Shown one piece after another: positions 20,311 to 28,869 of a DNA stretch of 64,000 nt. How positions within the stretch are numbered: position 1 is the stretch's first letter; each line of letters begins with the position of its first letter. The stretch covers positions 452,001-516,000 of the forward strand of contig JAMLIB010000001.1 of NCBI GenBank assembly GCA_023954415.1. The letters are read 5' to 3'. A program made the position numbers and the translations under genes. A model generated the notes under the pieces. That model searched no databases. It had not been told where the DNA came from and saw only the letters and a program-made list of their open reading frames with translations. Source of the DNA: Trueperaceae bacterium (GTDB lineage: Bacteria > Deinococcota > Deinococci > Deinococcales > Trueperaceae).

Positions 20311-21191
20311 AGGTCGGTGCTCCCGTCACCGTCTTGCGAGGGGCCGTCCTCGGCAGGTGGCGGCTCGCTCGGCGGCTGCTCGGTCGTGGGGCTCCCGATC
20401 CCACCCTCCTGGACCTGGGGACGGCCGACGGAGCCGGCCAGGTACTCGTGGCGCCGCGCGGGGTCGCCGCTGCCGGTCATGACCTCGACCTCGTACCGTA
20501 GAGCGACCGTGTCGGGCGCCGTGCGGGGAGTGAGCGTGAAGCCGAAGAGCTCGACGTCGCCGCCCAGCGTCGCGCCGAGTGCGGCCAGGTCGACCTGCAG
20601 CTCACCAGGCCCGCTGCGCCACAGGAGCGCCACGTTGCGGCGCGAGGCCTTCGGTTCCCCCTCGAGCTCGAAGCGGTCGGGGTCCCACGTCACCAGAGCG
20701 CGCACTGCCGTCGTCAACCGCGCGTCTTCCAGACGCGCCCGCAGCGTCACGGGGCCCCTTACCTCCGTCTGGGGCGCCACGAGCGCGAACCGCGGCGGCG
20801 GCGGGGCGCCTACCTGCAGCGTGTACTCCTGGCTCACCCGGGAGAGGTTGGCGTCCGAGACCTCGATCGTCATCGCGAAGGAGCCGGCTTCCGTGGCGAT
20901 GCCGCGCAGGACCCCGTTCTCCAGCGTGAGGCCGTCGGGCAGCGCGCCCCCCACGAGCGTGAACGTGTACGGCCTCAGGCCGCCGACCGCGTGGAGCTGG
21001 CCCTCGTAAGGCTCCAGGAGCACCGCCGTGGGCAGGTCCTGCCCCACGAGGCGCAGAGCCTCGCCCCGCGTCGCCATGTCGCCGGTGCAGCCGGCCAGGA
21101 GGGCGCCGGCGACGATGGCGACCAGCGCGAGGACGGCACCGCGTCTCGGCGGCCCCAGACGGCGCGCGGCGGTGATGGACCGGCTTCGCAT
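20307..21191 (-). CDS. Lipoprotein with Ig-like and cohesin-like domains
   Basis: From ATG 21191 the product is 294 residues. VLALVAIVAGALLAGC is a lipoprotein signal with Cys35 as the acylated residue, so it should be anchored to a membrane. Residues about 48-128 look like a putative Ig (He_PIG) domain: GGLRPYTFTLVGGALPDGLT followed by NGVLRGIATEAGSFAMTIEV. Residues about 134-240 resemble a cohesin-type beta-sandwich: TLRARLEDARLTTAVRALVT, WDPDRFELEG, then GELQVDLAALGATLGGDVEL and FGFTLTPR. The tail is Pro/Glu/Ser-rich (EQPPSEPPPAEDGPSQDG). Its TGA overlaps the ATG of the dockerin-like gene, so both are made together. A cohesin-dockerin interaction between the two products is inference. The start further upstream (21230) is less likely because it would bury the signal peptide. 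Confidence 0.75.
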   Translation of the reverse strand: MRSRSITAARRLGPPRRGAVLALVAIVAGALLAGCTGDMATRGEALRLVGQDLPTAVLLEPYEGQLHAVGGLRPYTFTLVGGALPDGLTLENGVLRGIATEAGSFAMTIEVSDANLSRVSQEYTLQVGAPPPPRFALVAPQTEVRGPVTLRARLEDARLTTAVRALVTWDPDRFELEGEPKASRRNVALLWRSGPGELQVDLAALGATLGGDVELFGFTLTPRTAPDTVALRYEVEVMTGSGDPARRHEYLAGSVGRPQVQEGGIGSPTTEQPPSEPPPAEDGPSQDGDGSTDL

Positions 21192-21262
21192 GTGGGCGAT
21201 TGTACCGGCCGGCGTATGAGACAGGCTCACGGGACCGGGTCGCGGGCGCGTTCAGGCGGGCG

Positions 21263-21271
21263 TGATAGAGT
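21263..21271 (+). promoter_or_regulatory. Extended -10 box for the leaderless GH13 gene
   Basis: TG-A-TAGAGT ends 6 bases before the TTG at 21278; the message would start at the codon. Confidence 0.45.
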
Positions 21272-21277
21272 CGGGCC

Positions 21278-24016
21278 TTGACCGAAGGAAGTCGGTTCCT
21301 GACGACGCTTGCCGCTAGGCGCCGGTACTCGCTGCCGGCGGCCGCGCTGGGCGGCGGGGACGACGCCTCGCGCCCCGGTGCCCATGCCGCCGCCCTGTGG
21401 GCAGTGCGCATCTCGGAGGCGCGTGGTGCGGCCGACGGCGAGCCGCCGAGCGCCGGCGAGCTCGCCGGCGCCGCGGCCCTCCACGACGGCATGCACGCCG
21501 TCATCGCCGCGGCGAGCGCGGCCGTCGACGGTCCCGCTCCGCTCGCCGCCGCGTGGGCACGCTGGGCGGGCGGGGCGGCCTCGGAGGAAGCCGCAGAGTA
21601 CGGGGAGGCCTTCGCGCGTGCCTACGTCGCGACGGTGGCCAGCGCCACCGACGGGCCGCACGACGCTGGACCGCCGACCGGCGCCCAGACCATGGAAGCC
21701 ACGTGGTTGGTGGCTCGGGCCGCCTCCAACCCGGCGCTCGCCCGCGTGCGCACGCTGCTGGACGACCCGCTGGCCGTGACCGGCGCCTGGCAGGAGGTCG
21801 ACGCGGCGGCCTCGGCGGCGCTTGCCGGCGTCGCCGCCTCGCCGCAGGGGCCCGAGGTGCCGGGTGCGCGGGCGGGTTCTCGCCCCCTTGACCTGCTCGA
21901 CCTGCTCCTCGCGCCGCAGCGGCGCGAGCCAACGTCGTTGGCCGGGCAGCTCCGTCTTGCCGCACGGCTATGGGCGCCCTACCTCGCGAGCGCGTCCGGC
22001 CTCGGCGAGCGGCTTCTCAGGGCGGCCGACCTCCTGGAGGAGGAGGGCAAGCGGGCTCCGGCCGCTCCCGGACCGCCCCCGCCTCCCCCAGAGCATGCTC
22101 ACCGCCCTGATACCGTCGGAGCCCCGCGCTACTCGCCTGACGGGGCTTGGATGCCCGAGGTGGCGATGGTGGCGAAGAGCACCTACGTCTGGCTGGCGCA
22201 GCTCTCGCGAGCCTACGGAGTGAGGGTCGGCCGGCTCGACGAGGTGCCCGAGGCGGCCTTGACCGCGCTGCGCGATGACGGCTTCAACGCCTTGTGGCTC
22301 ATCGGGGTATGGGAGCGGAGCCGGGCGTCGCGCAACCTCAAGCGTGCCCGCGGCCAGGCCGATGCCGGCGCCAGCGCCTACTCGCTATACGACTACGTGG
22401 TGGCCGAGGACCTCGGCGGAGAGCAGGCCCTCGCCGAGCTGAGCCGCCGCGCCGCCGCCGCCGGGTTACGCCTCGCGAGCGACATGGTGCCCAACCACAC
22501 CGGCCTCGACTCGCGGTGGTTGGTCGACCACCCGGAACGGTTCGTGCAGCTCCCGGAGCCGCCGTTCCCCGGCTACTCCTTCACGGGCCCCGACCTCGCG
22601 GGCGGCGGCGCGGTCGAGGTGCGCGTCGAGGACCACTACTACGACGGCTCCGACGCCGCCGTCGTCTTCGAGCGCCGAGACAGGGCGACGGGGGAGAAGC
22701 GCTACGTCTACCACGGCAACGACGGGACGGCCATGCCGTGGAACGACACGGCGCAACTCGACTATCTGCGCGCCGACGTGCGCGAGGCCGTCATGCGGAC
22801 GATCGAGGAGGTGGCGGGGCGGTTCCCGATCATCCGCTTCGACGCGGCCATGACGCTGGCGAGGAAGCACGTCCAGCGTCTGTGGCACCCGCTGCCGGGC
22901 GAGGGCGGCGCCGTGCCGTCGCGCGCGCGCTTCGCCATGAGCGCGGCAGAGTTCGAGCGGCGTATGCCGCGCGAGTTCTGGCGTGAGCTCGTCGACCGCA
23001 TGGCCGAGCGCGCTCCCGACACCCTCCTGCTGGCCGAGGCGTTCTGGCTGCTCGAGGGCTACTTCGTGCGCGAGCTCGGCATGCACCGGGTCTACAACAG
23101 CGCCTTCATGCACATGCTCATGCGCGAGGAGAACGGGGCGTACCGGCGCCTGCTCAAGTCCGTGCTGGCGTTCGATCCGCGGGTCCTGCAGCGCTACGTC
23201 AACTTCATGAGCAACCCCGACGAGGAGACGGCCAGGGAGCAGTTCGGCGCCGGCGACAAGTACTTCGGCGTCGCCACCTTGCTGGCAACCTTGCCGGGCC
23301 TACCGATGTTCGGGCACGGACAGGTCGAGGGACTGCAGGAGAAGTACGGCATGGAGTACCTGGCCCCGAAGCTGGACGAGCGGCCGGACCCCGCGCTCGT
23401 GGAGCGCCACAGGCGTGAGATCGCGCCGCTCTTGCGCGAGCGGGGCACGTTCGCAGGCGCGGACGCCTTCCGGCTCTTCGACCTGGTCGGGGAAGACGGT
23501 CCCGTGGAGGACGCCTTCGTGTTCGTGAACCGGCGTGTCGGCGGCGACCGGCGCCCGGGCGGCGCTCACGGCACCGTCCTGGTCGCTTACAACAACTCGC
23601 CGCGCGCCGTGGCGGGCAGGGTGCGCGTGAGCGCGCCGTACGTCGACACCCTGCGCGGAGGTGGGTTGCGCTCGGACACCTTGAGCGAGGCCCTCGGGCT
23701 CCGAGAGGGCGGGCCGCCGCGCGCGACGTTCACGGACCTCGCCACGGGCGCCCCCACGCGCAGTGCCGACGTCGCCGAGTTGCGGCGTCAGGGGATGTGG
23801 TTGGAGCTCCGGCCTTACGAGGCACGCGTCGAACGCGTCGCCCAGACGGTCGACCCAGGGGTGGAGCGCATCGTGGTGCCGCAGTCGGCGCCGGATGGGA
23901 CGCGCCGGCTCGGCTCCCCGTTCGGGCTGGACCCGCGACTCGCCGGTCCGCGGGGCGGGGGCGCGAGGCGGGCGGCCAGGCGGCGCCGCGCCACGCGCGG
24001 GCTCCGCCGCCGCTGA
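21278..24016 (+). CDS. GH13-family alpha-glucan-active enzyme with N-terminal extension
   Basis: A 912-residue protein. The first 290 residues are Ala-rich helices of unknown role, ending in a Pro run (PGPPPPPPEHAH). The catalytic (beta/alpha)8 barrel starts near WLAQLSRAYGVRVGRLDEVP. Visible GH13 motifs are ASDMVPNHTGLDSRW (region I), IIRFDAAMTLARKH with nucleophile Asp522 (region II), and LLLAEAFW with acid/base Glu587 (region III). Region IV reads FMSNPDEETAREQFG: Asp648 is present, but the usual His of the NHD motif is Pro647. GLPMFGHGQVEGLQEKYGME follows. I recall this NPDE variant only from poorly characterised GH13 members, so the specificity is not assignable. The C-terminus is Arg-rich (ARRAARRRRATRGLRRR). 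Start is TTG 21278, supported by the -10 box 6 bases upstream. Confidence 0.85.
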   Translation: MTEGSRFLTTLAARRRYSLPAAALGGGDDASRPGAHAAALWAVRISEARGAADGEPPSAGELAGAAALHDGMHAVIAAASAAVDGPAPLAAAWARWAGGAASEEAAEYGEAFARAYVATVASATDGPHDAGPPTGAQTMEATWLVARAASNPALARVRTLLDDPLAVTGAWQEVDAAASAALAGVAASPQGPEVPGARAGSRPLDLLDLLLAPQRREPTSLAGQLRLAARLWAPYLASASGLGERLLRAADLLEEEGKRAPAAPGPPPPPPEHAHRPDTVGAPRYSPDGAWMPEVAMVAKSTYVWLAQLSRAYGVRVGRLDEVPEAALTALRDDGFNALWLIGVWERSRASRNLKRARGQADAGASAYSLYDYVVAEDLGGEQALAELSRRAAAAGLRLASDMVPNHTGLDSRWLVDHPERFVQLPEPPFPGYSFTGPDLAGGGAVEVRVEDHYYDGSDAAVVFERRDRATGEKRYVYHGNDGTAMPWNDTAQLDYLRADVREAVMRTIEEVAGRFPIIRFDAAMTLARKHVQRLWHPLPGEGGAVPSRARFAMSAAEFERRMPREFWRELVDRMAERAPDTLLLAEAFWLLEGYFVRELGMHRVYNSAFMHMLMREENGAYRRLLKSVLAFDPRVLQRYVNFMSNPDEETAREQFGAGDKYFGVATLLATLPGLPMFGHGQVEGLQEKYGMEYLAPKLDERPDPALVERHRREIAPLLRERGTFAGADAFRLFDLVGEDGPVEDAFVFVNRRVGGDRRPGGAHGTVLVAYNNSPRAVAGRVRVSAPYVDTLRGGGLRSDTLSEALGLREGGPPRATFTDLATGAPTRSADVAELRRQGMWLELRPYEARVERVAQTVDPGVERIVVPQSAPDGTRRLGSPFGLDPRLAGPRGGGARRAARRRRATRGLRRR

Positions 24017-24099
24017 CCCGCGGCGCTAGGTAAGAGCCGGGTCGGGCGGGCGGTGGTCAGCGTCGCGCGCTAGCCGTAGGCCGGTCGCCGCGGGCCGGA

Positions 24100-24657
24100 T
24101 CAGGGCTGCCGTTCCGCGAGGGCGGCCAGCGCGCCGATGCGCCGCGACTGCAGGTGGGTCAACGCGAGCGCGAGAGCGTCCGTGACGTGATCGGGGCGCT
24201 TCTCGGCGGTCAGCTTCAAGAGGGCGCGAACCATGAAGGCGACCTGGTCCTTGTCGGCGCGGCCGCTGCCGACGAGGGCGAGCTTTACCTGGTCCGGACC
24301 GTACTCGAAGACGGGCAGGTCCCGCTCCGCCGCCGTGAGCAGCACGACCCCGACGGCCTGCCCGACCCGGAACGACGTCTGGCGCTGGTGTTTGAGGAAC
24401 TGGCCCTCGAGCGCGATGGCGTCCGGTCGGTAGCGGTCCAGGAACGCGCTGAGCTCGCGCCTGATGACGACGAGCCGCTCCCCTTGCGAGCTGCGCGGGC
24501 TGGTGGAGACGAGGGCGCCGCCGAGGAAGCCCGCTTCCTTGCCCGCTTCCTGGACGGCGCCGAGCCCGAGGTTGGCCAGGCCGGGGTCGACCCCCACCAC
24601 CCGGAGCGGCCTGGCGCCGACTCCGGGCTGGGTGAGGGTCCGGCCCCGGTCGCTCAC
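24100..24657 (-). CDS. ruvC: Crossover junction endodeoxyribonuclease RuvC
   Basis: Holliday-junction resolvase, RNase H-like fold, 185 residues. Acidic active-site residues are visible in VVGVDPGLANLGLG (first Asp), IALEGQFLKHQRQTSFRVGQ (Glu) and the C-terminal pair PDHVTDALALALTH, with VGSGRADKDQVAFMV in between, as in RuvC of this phylum. The GTG at 24657 follows the glnA stop with no gap; a shorter start near VVGVDPG is possible since the first 17 residues are poorly conserved. It shares the glnA transcript. ruvA and ruvB are not in the window. Confidence 0.93.
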   Translation of the reverse strand: MSDRGRTLTQPGVGARPLRVVGVDPGLANLGLGAVQEAGKEAGFLGGALVSTSPRSSQGERLVVIRRELSAFLDRYRPDAIALEGQFLKHQRQTSFRVGQAVGVVLLTAAERDLPVFEYGPDQVKLALVGSGRADKDQVAFMVRALLKLTAEKRPDHVTDALALALTHLQSRRIGALAALAERQP

Positions 24658-25998
24658 TCAGTAGTCCGAGAGGTAGCGGTCCAGCTCCCAGGCGTGGACG
24701 GCGATGCGGTACTCGTCGTACTCGAGGGTCTTCGCGTCGACGAAGAGCTTGTAGACGTGGTCGCCGAGCGCGTCTATGACGACGCGGTCGCGCCTCAGGT
24801 TCTCTAGCGCCTCGTTCAGGTCGCCGGGCAGGTCCTTGACCTTGTGCTTGCGCCGGTCGCGCACGCTCATCTCGAAGATGTTGCGCTCGACGGGCGGTGG
24901 GGGCAGGAGCTTGCGCTGCAGGCCGTCGATGCCGGCCGCGATCATGGCCGCCAGGGCGAGGTACGGGTTGGCCGACGGGTCCGGCATCCGCAACTCGGCG
25001 CGCGTGCCGTTGCCGCGCCGCGCCGGGATACGCACCATGGCGCTGCGGTTGGAGACGGACCAAGCGATGTTGGTCGGCGCCTCGTGCCCCGGGGTGAGGC
25101 GCTTGTAGCTGTTGATCGTGGGGTTCGTGATGGCGACCATGCCGGGGGCGTGCTCGAGGAGGCCGCCGATCCAGTGGAGGGCCGTCTTGGAGAGCTGATA
25201 GGGCGCCTTGGGGTCGAAGAAGGCGTTCTCGCCGCCTTTGAAGATGCTCAGGTGGCTGTGCATGCCCGAGCCGGCGATGCCGGCGACGGGCTTGGGCATG
25301 AAGGTGGCGTGCAGGCCGTGGTTCATGGCGATGCGCTTGACCACCGTACGGAAGGTCTGGATGGAGTCGGCCGTCGTGATGGCGTCGGCGTACTTGAAGT
25401 CGATCTCGTGCTGGCCGGGCCCGACCTCGTGGTGCGCGGCCTCGATCTCGAAGCCGAGGTTCGTGAGGGCGTTGACCATGTCGCGGCGGGCGTCCTCGCC
25501 GCGGTCGACGGGCGCGAGGTCGAAGTAGCCGGCGCTGTCGTTCGTGATGGTCGTCGGGCTGCCGTCGACGCCGCGCTTGAACAGGTAGAACTCCGGCTCC
25601 ACCCCGACGAACAGGTCGTCGTACCCGAGTGAGCGAAGCCTCGCGATCTGGCGCTTCAGGACCCCGCGCGGGTCGCCGTCGAACGGCGTGCCGTCCGGCT
25701 CGTTGATGTCGCAGATCAGGCGCGCCACCTGGCCGGGGACGTTGCCCTCCACGGCGGGCGGGAGGAGGAGGAAGGTGTCGTAGTCGGGGCTGAGGAGCAT
25801 GTCGGACTCCTCGATGCGGGTGAAGCCCTCGATCGACGAGCCGTCGAACATGATCTCGCCGTCGAGCGCCTTGTCGAACTGGGAGGTGGGGACCTCGACG
25901 TTCTTGTTGCGCCCGTGGATGTCGGTGAACTGGAGCCTGAGGAACCTGACGTCGTGTTCCTTCAAGAGCTGCTTGATATCGGCGCGGGACTTGGCCAC
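24658..25998 (-). CDS. glnA: Glutamine synthetase, type I
   Basis: ATP-dependent ligation of ammonia to glutamate, the central nitrogen-assimilation enzyme. The 446-residue product from GTG 25998 (AGGAGG 4 bases upstream) is the short GSI-alpha-like form. Motifs are intact: MFDGSSIEGFTRIEESDMLL, the metal/ATP site EPEFYLFKRG, HHEVGPGQHEIDFKYADAIT, the ATP-binding NHGLHATFMPKPVAGIAGSG with MHSHLS, and the glutamate flap VSNRSAMVRIPARRG. I see no adenylylation Tyr motif of the GSI-beta type, so feedback is more likely by GlnR-like or direct inhibition. ruvC follows directly. A promoter and an inverted repeat lie upstream in the gap shared with the LivJ-type gene. Confidence 0.97.
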   Translation of the reverse strand: MAKSRADIKQLLKEHDVRFLRLQFTDIHGRNKNVEVPTSQFDKALDGEIMFDGSSIEGFTRIEESDMLLSPDYDTFLLLPPAVEGNVPGQVARLICDINEPDGTPFDGDPRGVLKRQIARLRSLGYDDLFVGVEPEFYLFKRGVDGSPTTITNDSAGYFDLAPVDRGEDARRDMVNALTNLGFEIEAAHHEVGPGQHEIDFKYADAITTADSIQTFRTVVKRIAMNHGLHATFMPKPVAGIAGSGMHSHLSIFKGGENAFFDPKAPYQLSKTALHWIGGLLEHAPGMVAITNPTINSYKRLTPGHEAPTNIAWSVSNRSAMVRIPARRGNGTRAELRMPDPSANPYLALAAMIAAGIDGLQRKLLPPPPVERNIFEMSVRDRRKHKVKDLPGDLNEALENLRRDRVVIDALGDHVYKLFVDAKTLEYDEYRIAVHAWELDRYLSDY

Positions 25999-26082
25999 AC
26001 TTCCTCCTGGGGTCGAACGATGCTCGGGTGTCGAACGCCGCCAAGTGACCTTGAGGTCGAAGGGCGCGTCCCAACGAGCGGA

Positions 26083-26110
26083 AGGATAGCACATCGCTGC
26101 AAGCTGTAAA
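26083..26110 (-). promoter_or_regulatory. Sigma-70-type promoter of glnA
   Basis: On the minus strand TTTACA (26105-26110) and TATCCT (26083-26088) are 16 bases apart. Transcription would start about 78 bases before GTG 25998. Confidence 0.5.
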
Positions 26111-26136
26111 TAGGAAACGTGCTCGATGTGAGGTTT

Positions 26137-26158
26137 CTTGGTGACGCTTGGTCACAAG
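26137..26158. promoter_or_regulatory. Inverted repeat between glnA and the livJ-type gene, possible operator
   Basis: CTTG-GTGAC-GCTTG-GTCAC-AAG: the GTGAC/GTCAC arms are perfect, with flanking CTTG/CAAG. It lies about 26 bases upstream of the glnA -35. A very similar GTGAC-N4-GTCAC stands at 48982-48995 beside the rho/ileS promoters. Confidence 0.4.
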
Positions 26159-26228
26159 CGGTGCGGCGAGGCGCCCGCTCGCCGCCGCCGGACCCTTAAC
26201 CTTTCCTTTCCGAGTGACTCGGCCGCCG

Positions 26229-26257
26229 TTGACAGCCTATGTGGGGTTTCTTACGAT
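26229..26257 (+). promoter_or_regulatory. Sigma-70-type promoter of the livJ-type gene
   Basis: TTGACA (26229-26234), a 17-base spacer and TACGAT (26252-26257): the best match to consensus in the window. Transcription would begin near 26264, about 49 bases before GTG 26313. Confidence 0.7.
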
Positions 26258-26312
26258 GCAGCCGACCGCCGCACGTAGACATCGTCGCGTTTCTCGAACC
26301 TAGGAGGAGAAC

Positions 26313-27572
26313 GTGCATAAGAAGCTAGTTTGGTTACTGGTGGCTGCGCTCATCGGCTTGGCCGGCGCGCAGACCCCGCCCGTCTCTAAGGTCGGTGTGC
26401 TCCTGTCGTTCACCGGCCCGCTGGCCGAGTTCGGCCCGGCCATCACCAACGGCGTGCAACTCGCCGCCGATCAGCTCAACGCGGCCGCCACGGAAGTCTT
26501 CGGGGGGCCGATCGTCGAGATCGTCACCGAGGACGACGCCACGGCCGCCGCGCAGGGCGTCGAGCGCGCCCGTAAGCTCATCAACGCCGACGGCGTCGTC
26601 GCCATCGTCGGCTCACTGTCGAGCGGCGTCAGCGTCGCCGTCGCCGAGTCCGTAGCGATCCCGAGCAACGTCGTGTTGATCTCGCCCGCCTCGACCTCGC
26701 CGCTCCTGGGCATGCTCCCGGACACGGGCGACGTCATCTACCGCACGACCGCCTCCGACGCGCTGCAAGGCGTCGTCGGCGCCATGCTCGCTCGCGGCGA
26801 GATCATCGAGGGTCATAGCTACAACACGGCCGCCATCCTGTACGTCAACAACCCGTACGGGCAGGGCCTGGCCGACGCCTTCGAGGCCGCCTTCACGAAG
26901 CGCGGCGGGACCATCACGGCGAAGGTCGCCCACCCCGACGAGCCGCAGCCCACCTACGGCAGCCTCCTCGAGCCGCTGCTGGCCGGCAACCCCGAGGTCG
27001 TCCTCGCCGTCTCGTACCCCGGTCAGGCCACGGTCTACATGGCCGAGGCGCGCGACCTCTACAACTTCACGAACTGGCAGTACACCGACGGCACGCAGTC
27101 CCTCGACATCGTCACGGCGCTCGGCGCCGACGCCGTCGAAGGCCACTACGGCACGTCGGCGGGCGCCGACCCCGACTGGGACGGCTGGGTGAAGTTCTCC
27201 TCGGCCTACGCCGAGACCTTCGGCGAGGCTCCGCCCCTCCCGTACATCGACACCGGCTACGACGCCATGGCGACCATCGGCCTCGCCATCGCCAAGGCCG
27301 TCGCCGACGGCGTCGAGGTCAGCGGCGCGAGCATCGCCGAGCGCCTCCGCGACGTCTCCAACGCCCCCGGTGAGACCGTTGGCGTCGGCGACTTCCAGCA
27401 CGCCCTCGAGCTCATCAAGGCCGGCCAGGCCGTCAACTACTCCGGCGCCGCCGGTGAAGTCGACTACGACGCGCTCGGCGACGTCGTGACCCCGATGGCG
27501 GTGTGGGAGTACAAGGGCGGCAGCATCGAGACCGCGGTCGTGCTCACCGCTTCGGAGATCCCCGCAGAGTAA
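26313..27572 (+). CDS. Branched-chain amino-acid (LivJ/LivK-type) ABC transporter binding protein
   Basis: Periplasmic-binding protein of the Peripla_BP_6 class, 419 residues. MHKKLVWLLVAALIGLAGAQ is a Sec signal. The mature part shows SKVGVLLSFTGPLAEFGPAI, the first-lobe ligand segment ATAAAQGVERARKLINADGV, IVGSLSSGVSVAVAESVAIP, VLISPASTSPLL and the hinge YVNNPYGQGLADAFEAAF. AGGAGG stands 7 bases before the GTG. It has a strong promoter of its own and its own terminator. The matching permease and ATPase genes livM, livH, livF, livG lie just beyond on the opposite strand, so the binding protein is separately expressed, as fits its higher required dose. The ligand could be an amide or urea rather than leucine/valine; this family is broad. 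Confidence 0.93.
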   Translation: MHKKLVWLLVAALIGLAGAQTPPVSKVGVLLSFTGPLAEFGPAITNGVQLAADQLNAAATEVFGGPIVEIVTEDDATAAAQGVERARKLINADGVVAIVGSLSSGVSVAVAESVAIPSNVVLISPASTSPLLGMLPDTGDVIYRTTASDALQGVVGAMLARGEIIEGHSYNTAAILYVNNPYGQGLADAFEAAFTKRGGTITAKVAHPDEPQPTYGSLLEPLLAGNPEVVLAVSYPGQATVYMAEARDLYNFTNWQYTDGTQSLDIVTALGADAVEGHYGTSAGADPDWDGWVKFSSAYAETFGEAPPLPYIDTGYDAMATIGLAIAKAVADGVEVSGASIAERLRDVSNAPGETVGVGDFQHALELIKAGQAVNYSGAAGEVDYDALGDVVTPMAVWEYKGGSIETAVVLTASEIPAE

Positions 27573-27620
27573 GGCGAAGCAAGAGCGCGACCAGCGGCGG
27601 GCTGGAACGCTTGAAAGCGA

Positions 27621-27649
27621 GGGCGGATGCCGAAAGGAGGCATCCGCCC
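27621..27649. terminator. Bidirectional intrinsic terminator between livJ-type gene and livM
   Basis: Perfect 11-bp stem GGGCGGATGCC (27621-27631) with GGCATCCGCCC (27639-27649) and a GAAAGGA loop, followed by CTTACT on the plus strand. Confidence 0.75.
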
Positions 27650-27674
27650 TTACTCATGGTCCTCGGGGCGTCGG

Positions 27675-28868
27675 CTAGAGGTCGCGGTCGAGCGAGACGA
27701 CCTTCTCTTCCGGGACGATCCCCCTGGGCCGGTAGAGCACGATGAACACCAACAGGATCGAGATGAAGAGCAGGCGCAGGTACGGCCCGCGCGACGGCAG
27801 GTCGGGGGAGATGGCGGCCAGCGTCGGCCGCAGGGCGTCGACGACGAAGCTCGTACCCGACCATATGGCGTACACCACGAACGCCCCGAGGATCGCGCCC
27901 CGGTTGTTGCCGCTGCCCCCGAGCATCAACATCACCCACACGAGGAACGTGCCGTTCAGCGGGTCGAAGTGGGAGTAGTCGATCGACACGATGTAGTGGG
28001 CGTAGAGCGCCCCGCCGATCCCCATGATCACGGCTCCGACGACGAACGCCTGCATGCGGAAGGCGGCGATGTCCTTGCCGTTCATAGCCGCCGAGGCCTC
28101 CTCCTCCCTGACGGCGCGCAGCACGCGGCCCCACGGGGAGCGGATGGCGCGCTCGAGCACGCGGTAGACGAGGTAGAGGACGAGCGCGACGATGGCGACG
28201 TACACGAACGGGTAGTCGCGCGGTCCGAGCGGCGCGAAGAACGAGTTGACGAAGCCGGGCAGCCAGTCGCAACCGTTGCCGGAGAGGCAGCTGAGCGGCT
28301 GCGGTATCCCGCGCAGGGGCTGCGGTCCGTTCGCCAGCCAGCGCTCGTTCTGGAAGAAGAGCCGCACGAGCTCCGCGATCCCGATGGTGGCGATGGCGAG
28401 GTAGTCGCCGCGCAGCCTCAGGGTCGGCTTGCCGACGAGCCAGGCGAGCAGGCCGGCGACGAGGCCGGCCGCGAGCACACCGACCCAGAAGGGCATGCCG
28501 AGGCCGAAGAGCTGCTTCGTGAAGCTGGCGTTGAGGCCGGTCGGCATCCTGGTCGTGACGAGCGCGCTGGTGAACGCGCCGATGGCGTAGAACGCCGCGA
28601 TGCCGATGTTGAAGAGGCCCGTGTACCCCCACTGCACGTTGAGCCCGACGGACAGGACGGCGTAGATGCACGCCATCAGGATGAAGGTCGTGACGTACGA
28701 GAGGATGCCGGTCGGCGTCACGAGCGTGACGAGCGCGGCGACCCCGAAACCGACGGCGAGCGAGGCGAGGTGCTTGAGCCAGGACGGCTTGAGGCGCAGG
28801 AGGCTCGAGAGCAGGAGCCACAGGGGCACGGCCAGGAGCGCGGACTTGGCCAGGTGCAGGGCCGTCAT
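27675..28868 (-). CDS. livM: Branched-chain amino-acid ABC transporter permease LivM
   Basis: Inner-membrane permease, 397 residues, multiple helices. Family marks are GYTGLFNIGIAAFYAIGAFT, LGLAMPFWVG-like (LFGLGMPFWVGVLAAGLVAG), KPTLRLRGDYLAIATIGIAE, and the ATPase-contact segment SPWGRVLRAVREEEASAAMN followed by GKDIAAFRMQAFVVGAVIMG. A 40-residue extracytoplasmic insert with GNGCDWLPGF lies in the middle. ATG 28868 overlaps the end of livH by a few bases. Last gene of livG-livF-livH-livM; the terminator at 27621-27649 serves it too. Confidence 0.94.
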   Translation of the reverse strand: MTALHLAKSALLAVPLWLLLSSLLRLKPSWLKHLASLAVGFGVAALVTLVTPTGILSYVTTFILMACIYAVLSVGLNVQWGYTGLFNIGIAAFYAIGAFTSALVTTRMPTGLNASFTKQLFGLGMPFWVGVLAAGLVAGLLAWLVGKPTLRLRGDYLAIATIGIAELVRLFFQNERWLANGPQPLRGIPQPLSCLSGNGCDWLPGFVNSFFAPLGPRDYPFVYVAIVALVLYLVYRVLERAIRSPWGRVLRAVREEEASAAMNGKDIAAFRMQAFVVGAVIMGIGGALYAHYIVSIDYSHFDPLNGTFLVWVMLMLGGSGNNRGAILGAFVVYAIWSGTSFVVDALRPTLAAISPDLPSRGPYLRLLFISILLVFIVLYRPRGIVPEEKVVSLDRDL

Positions 28869-28869
28869 G

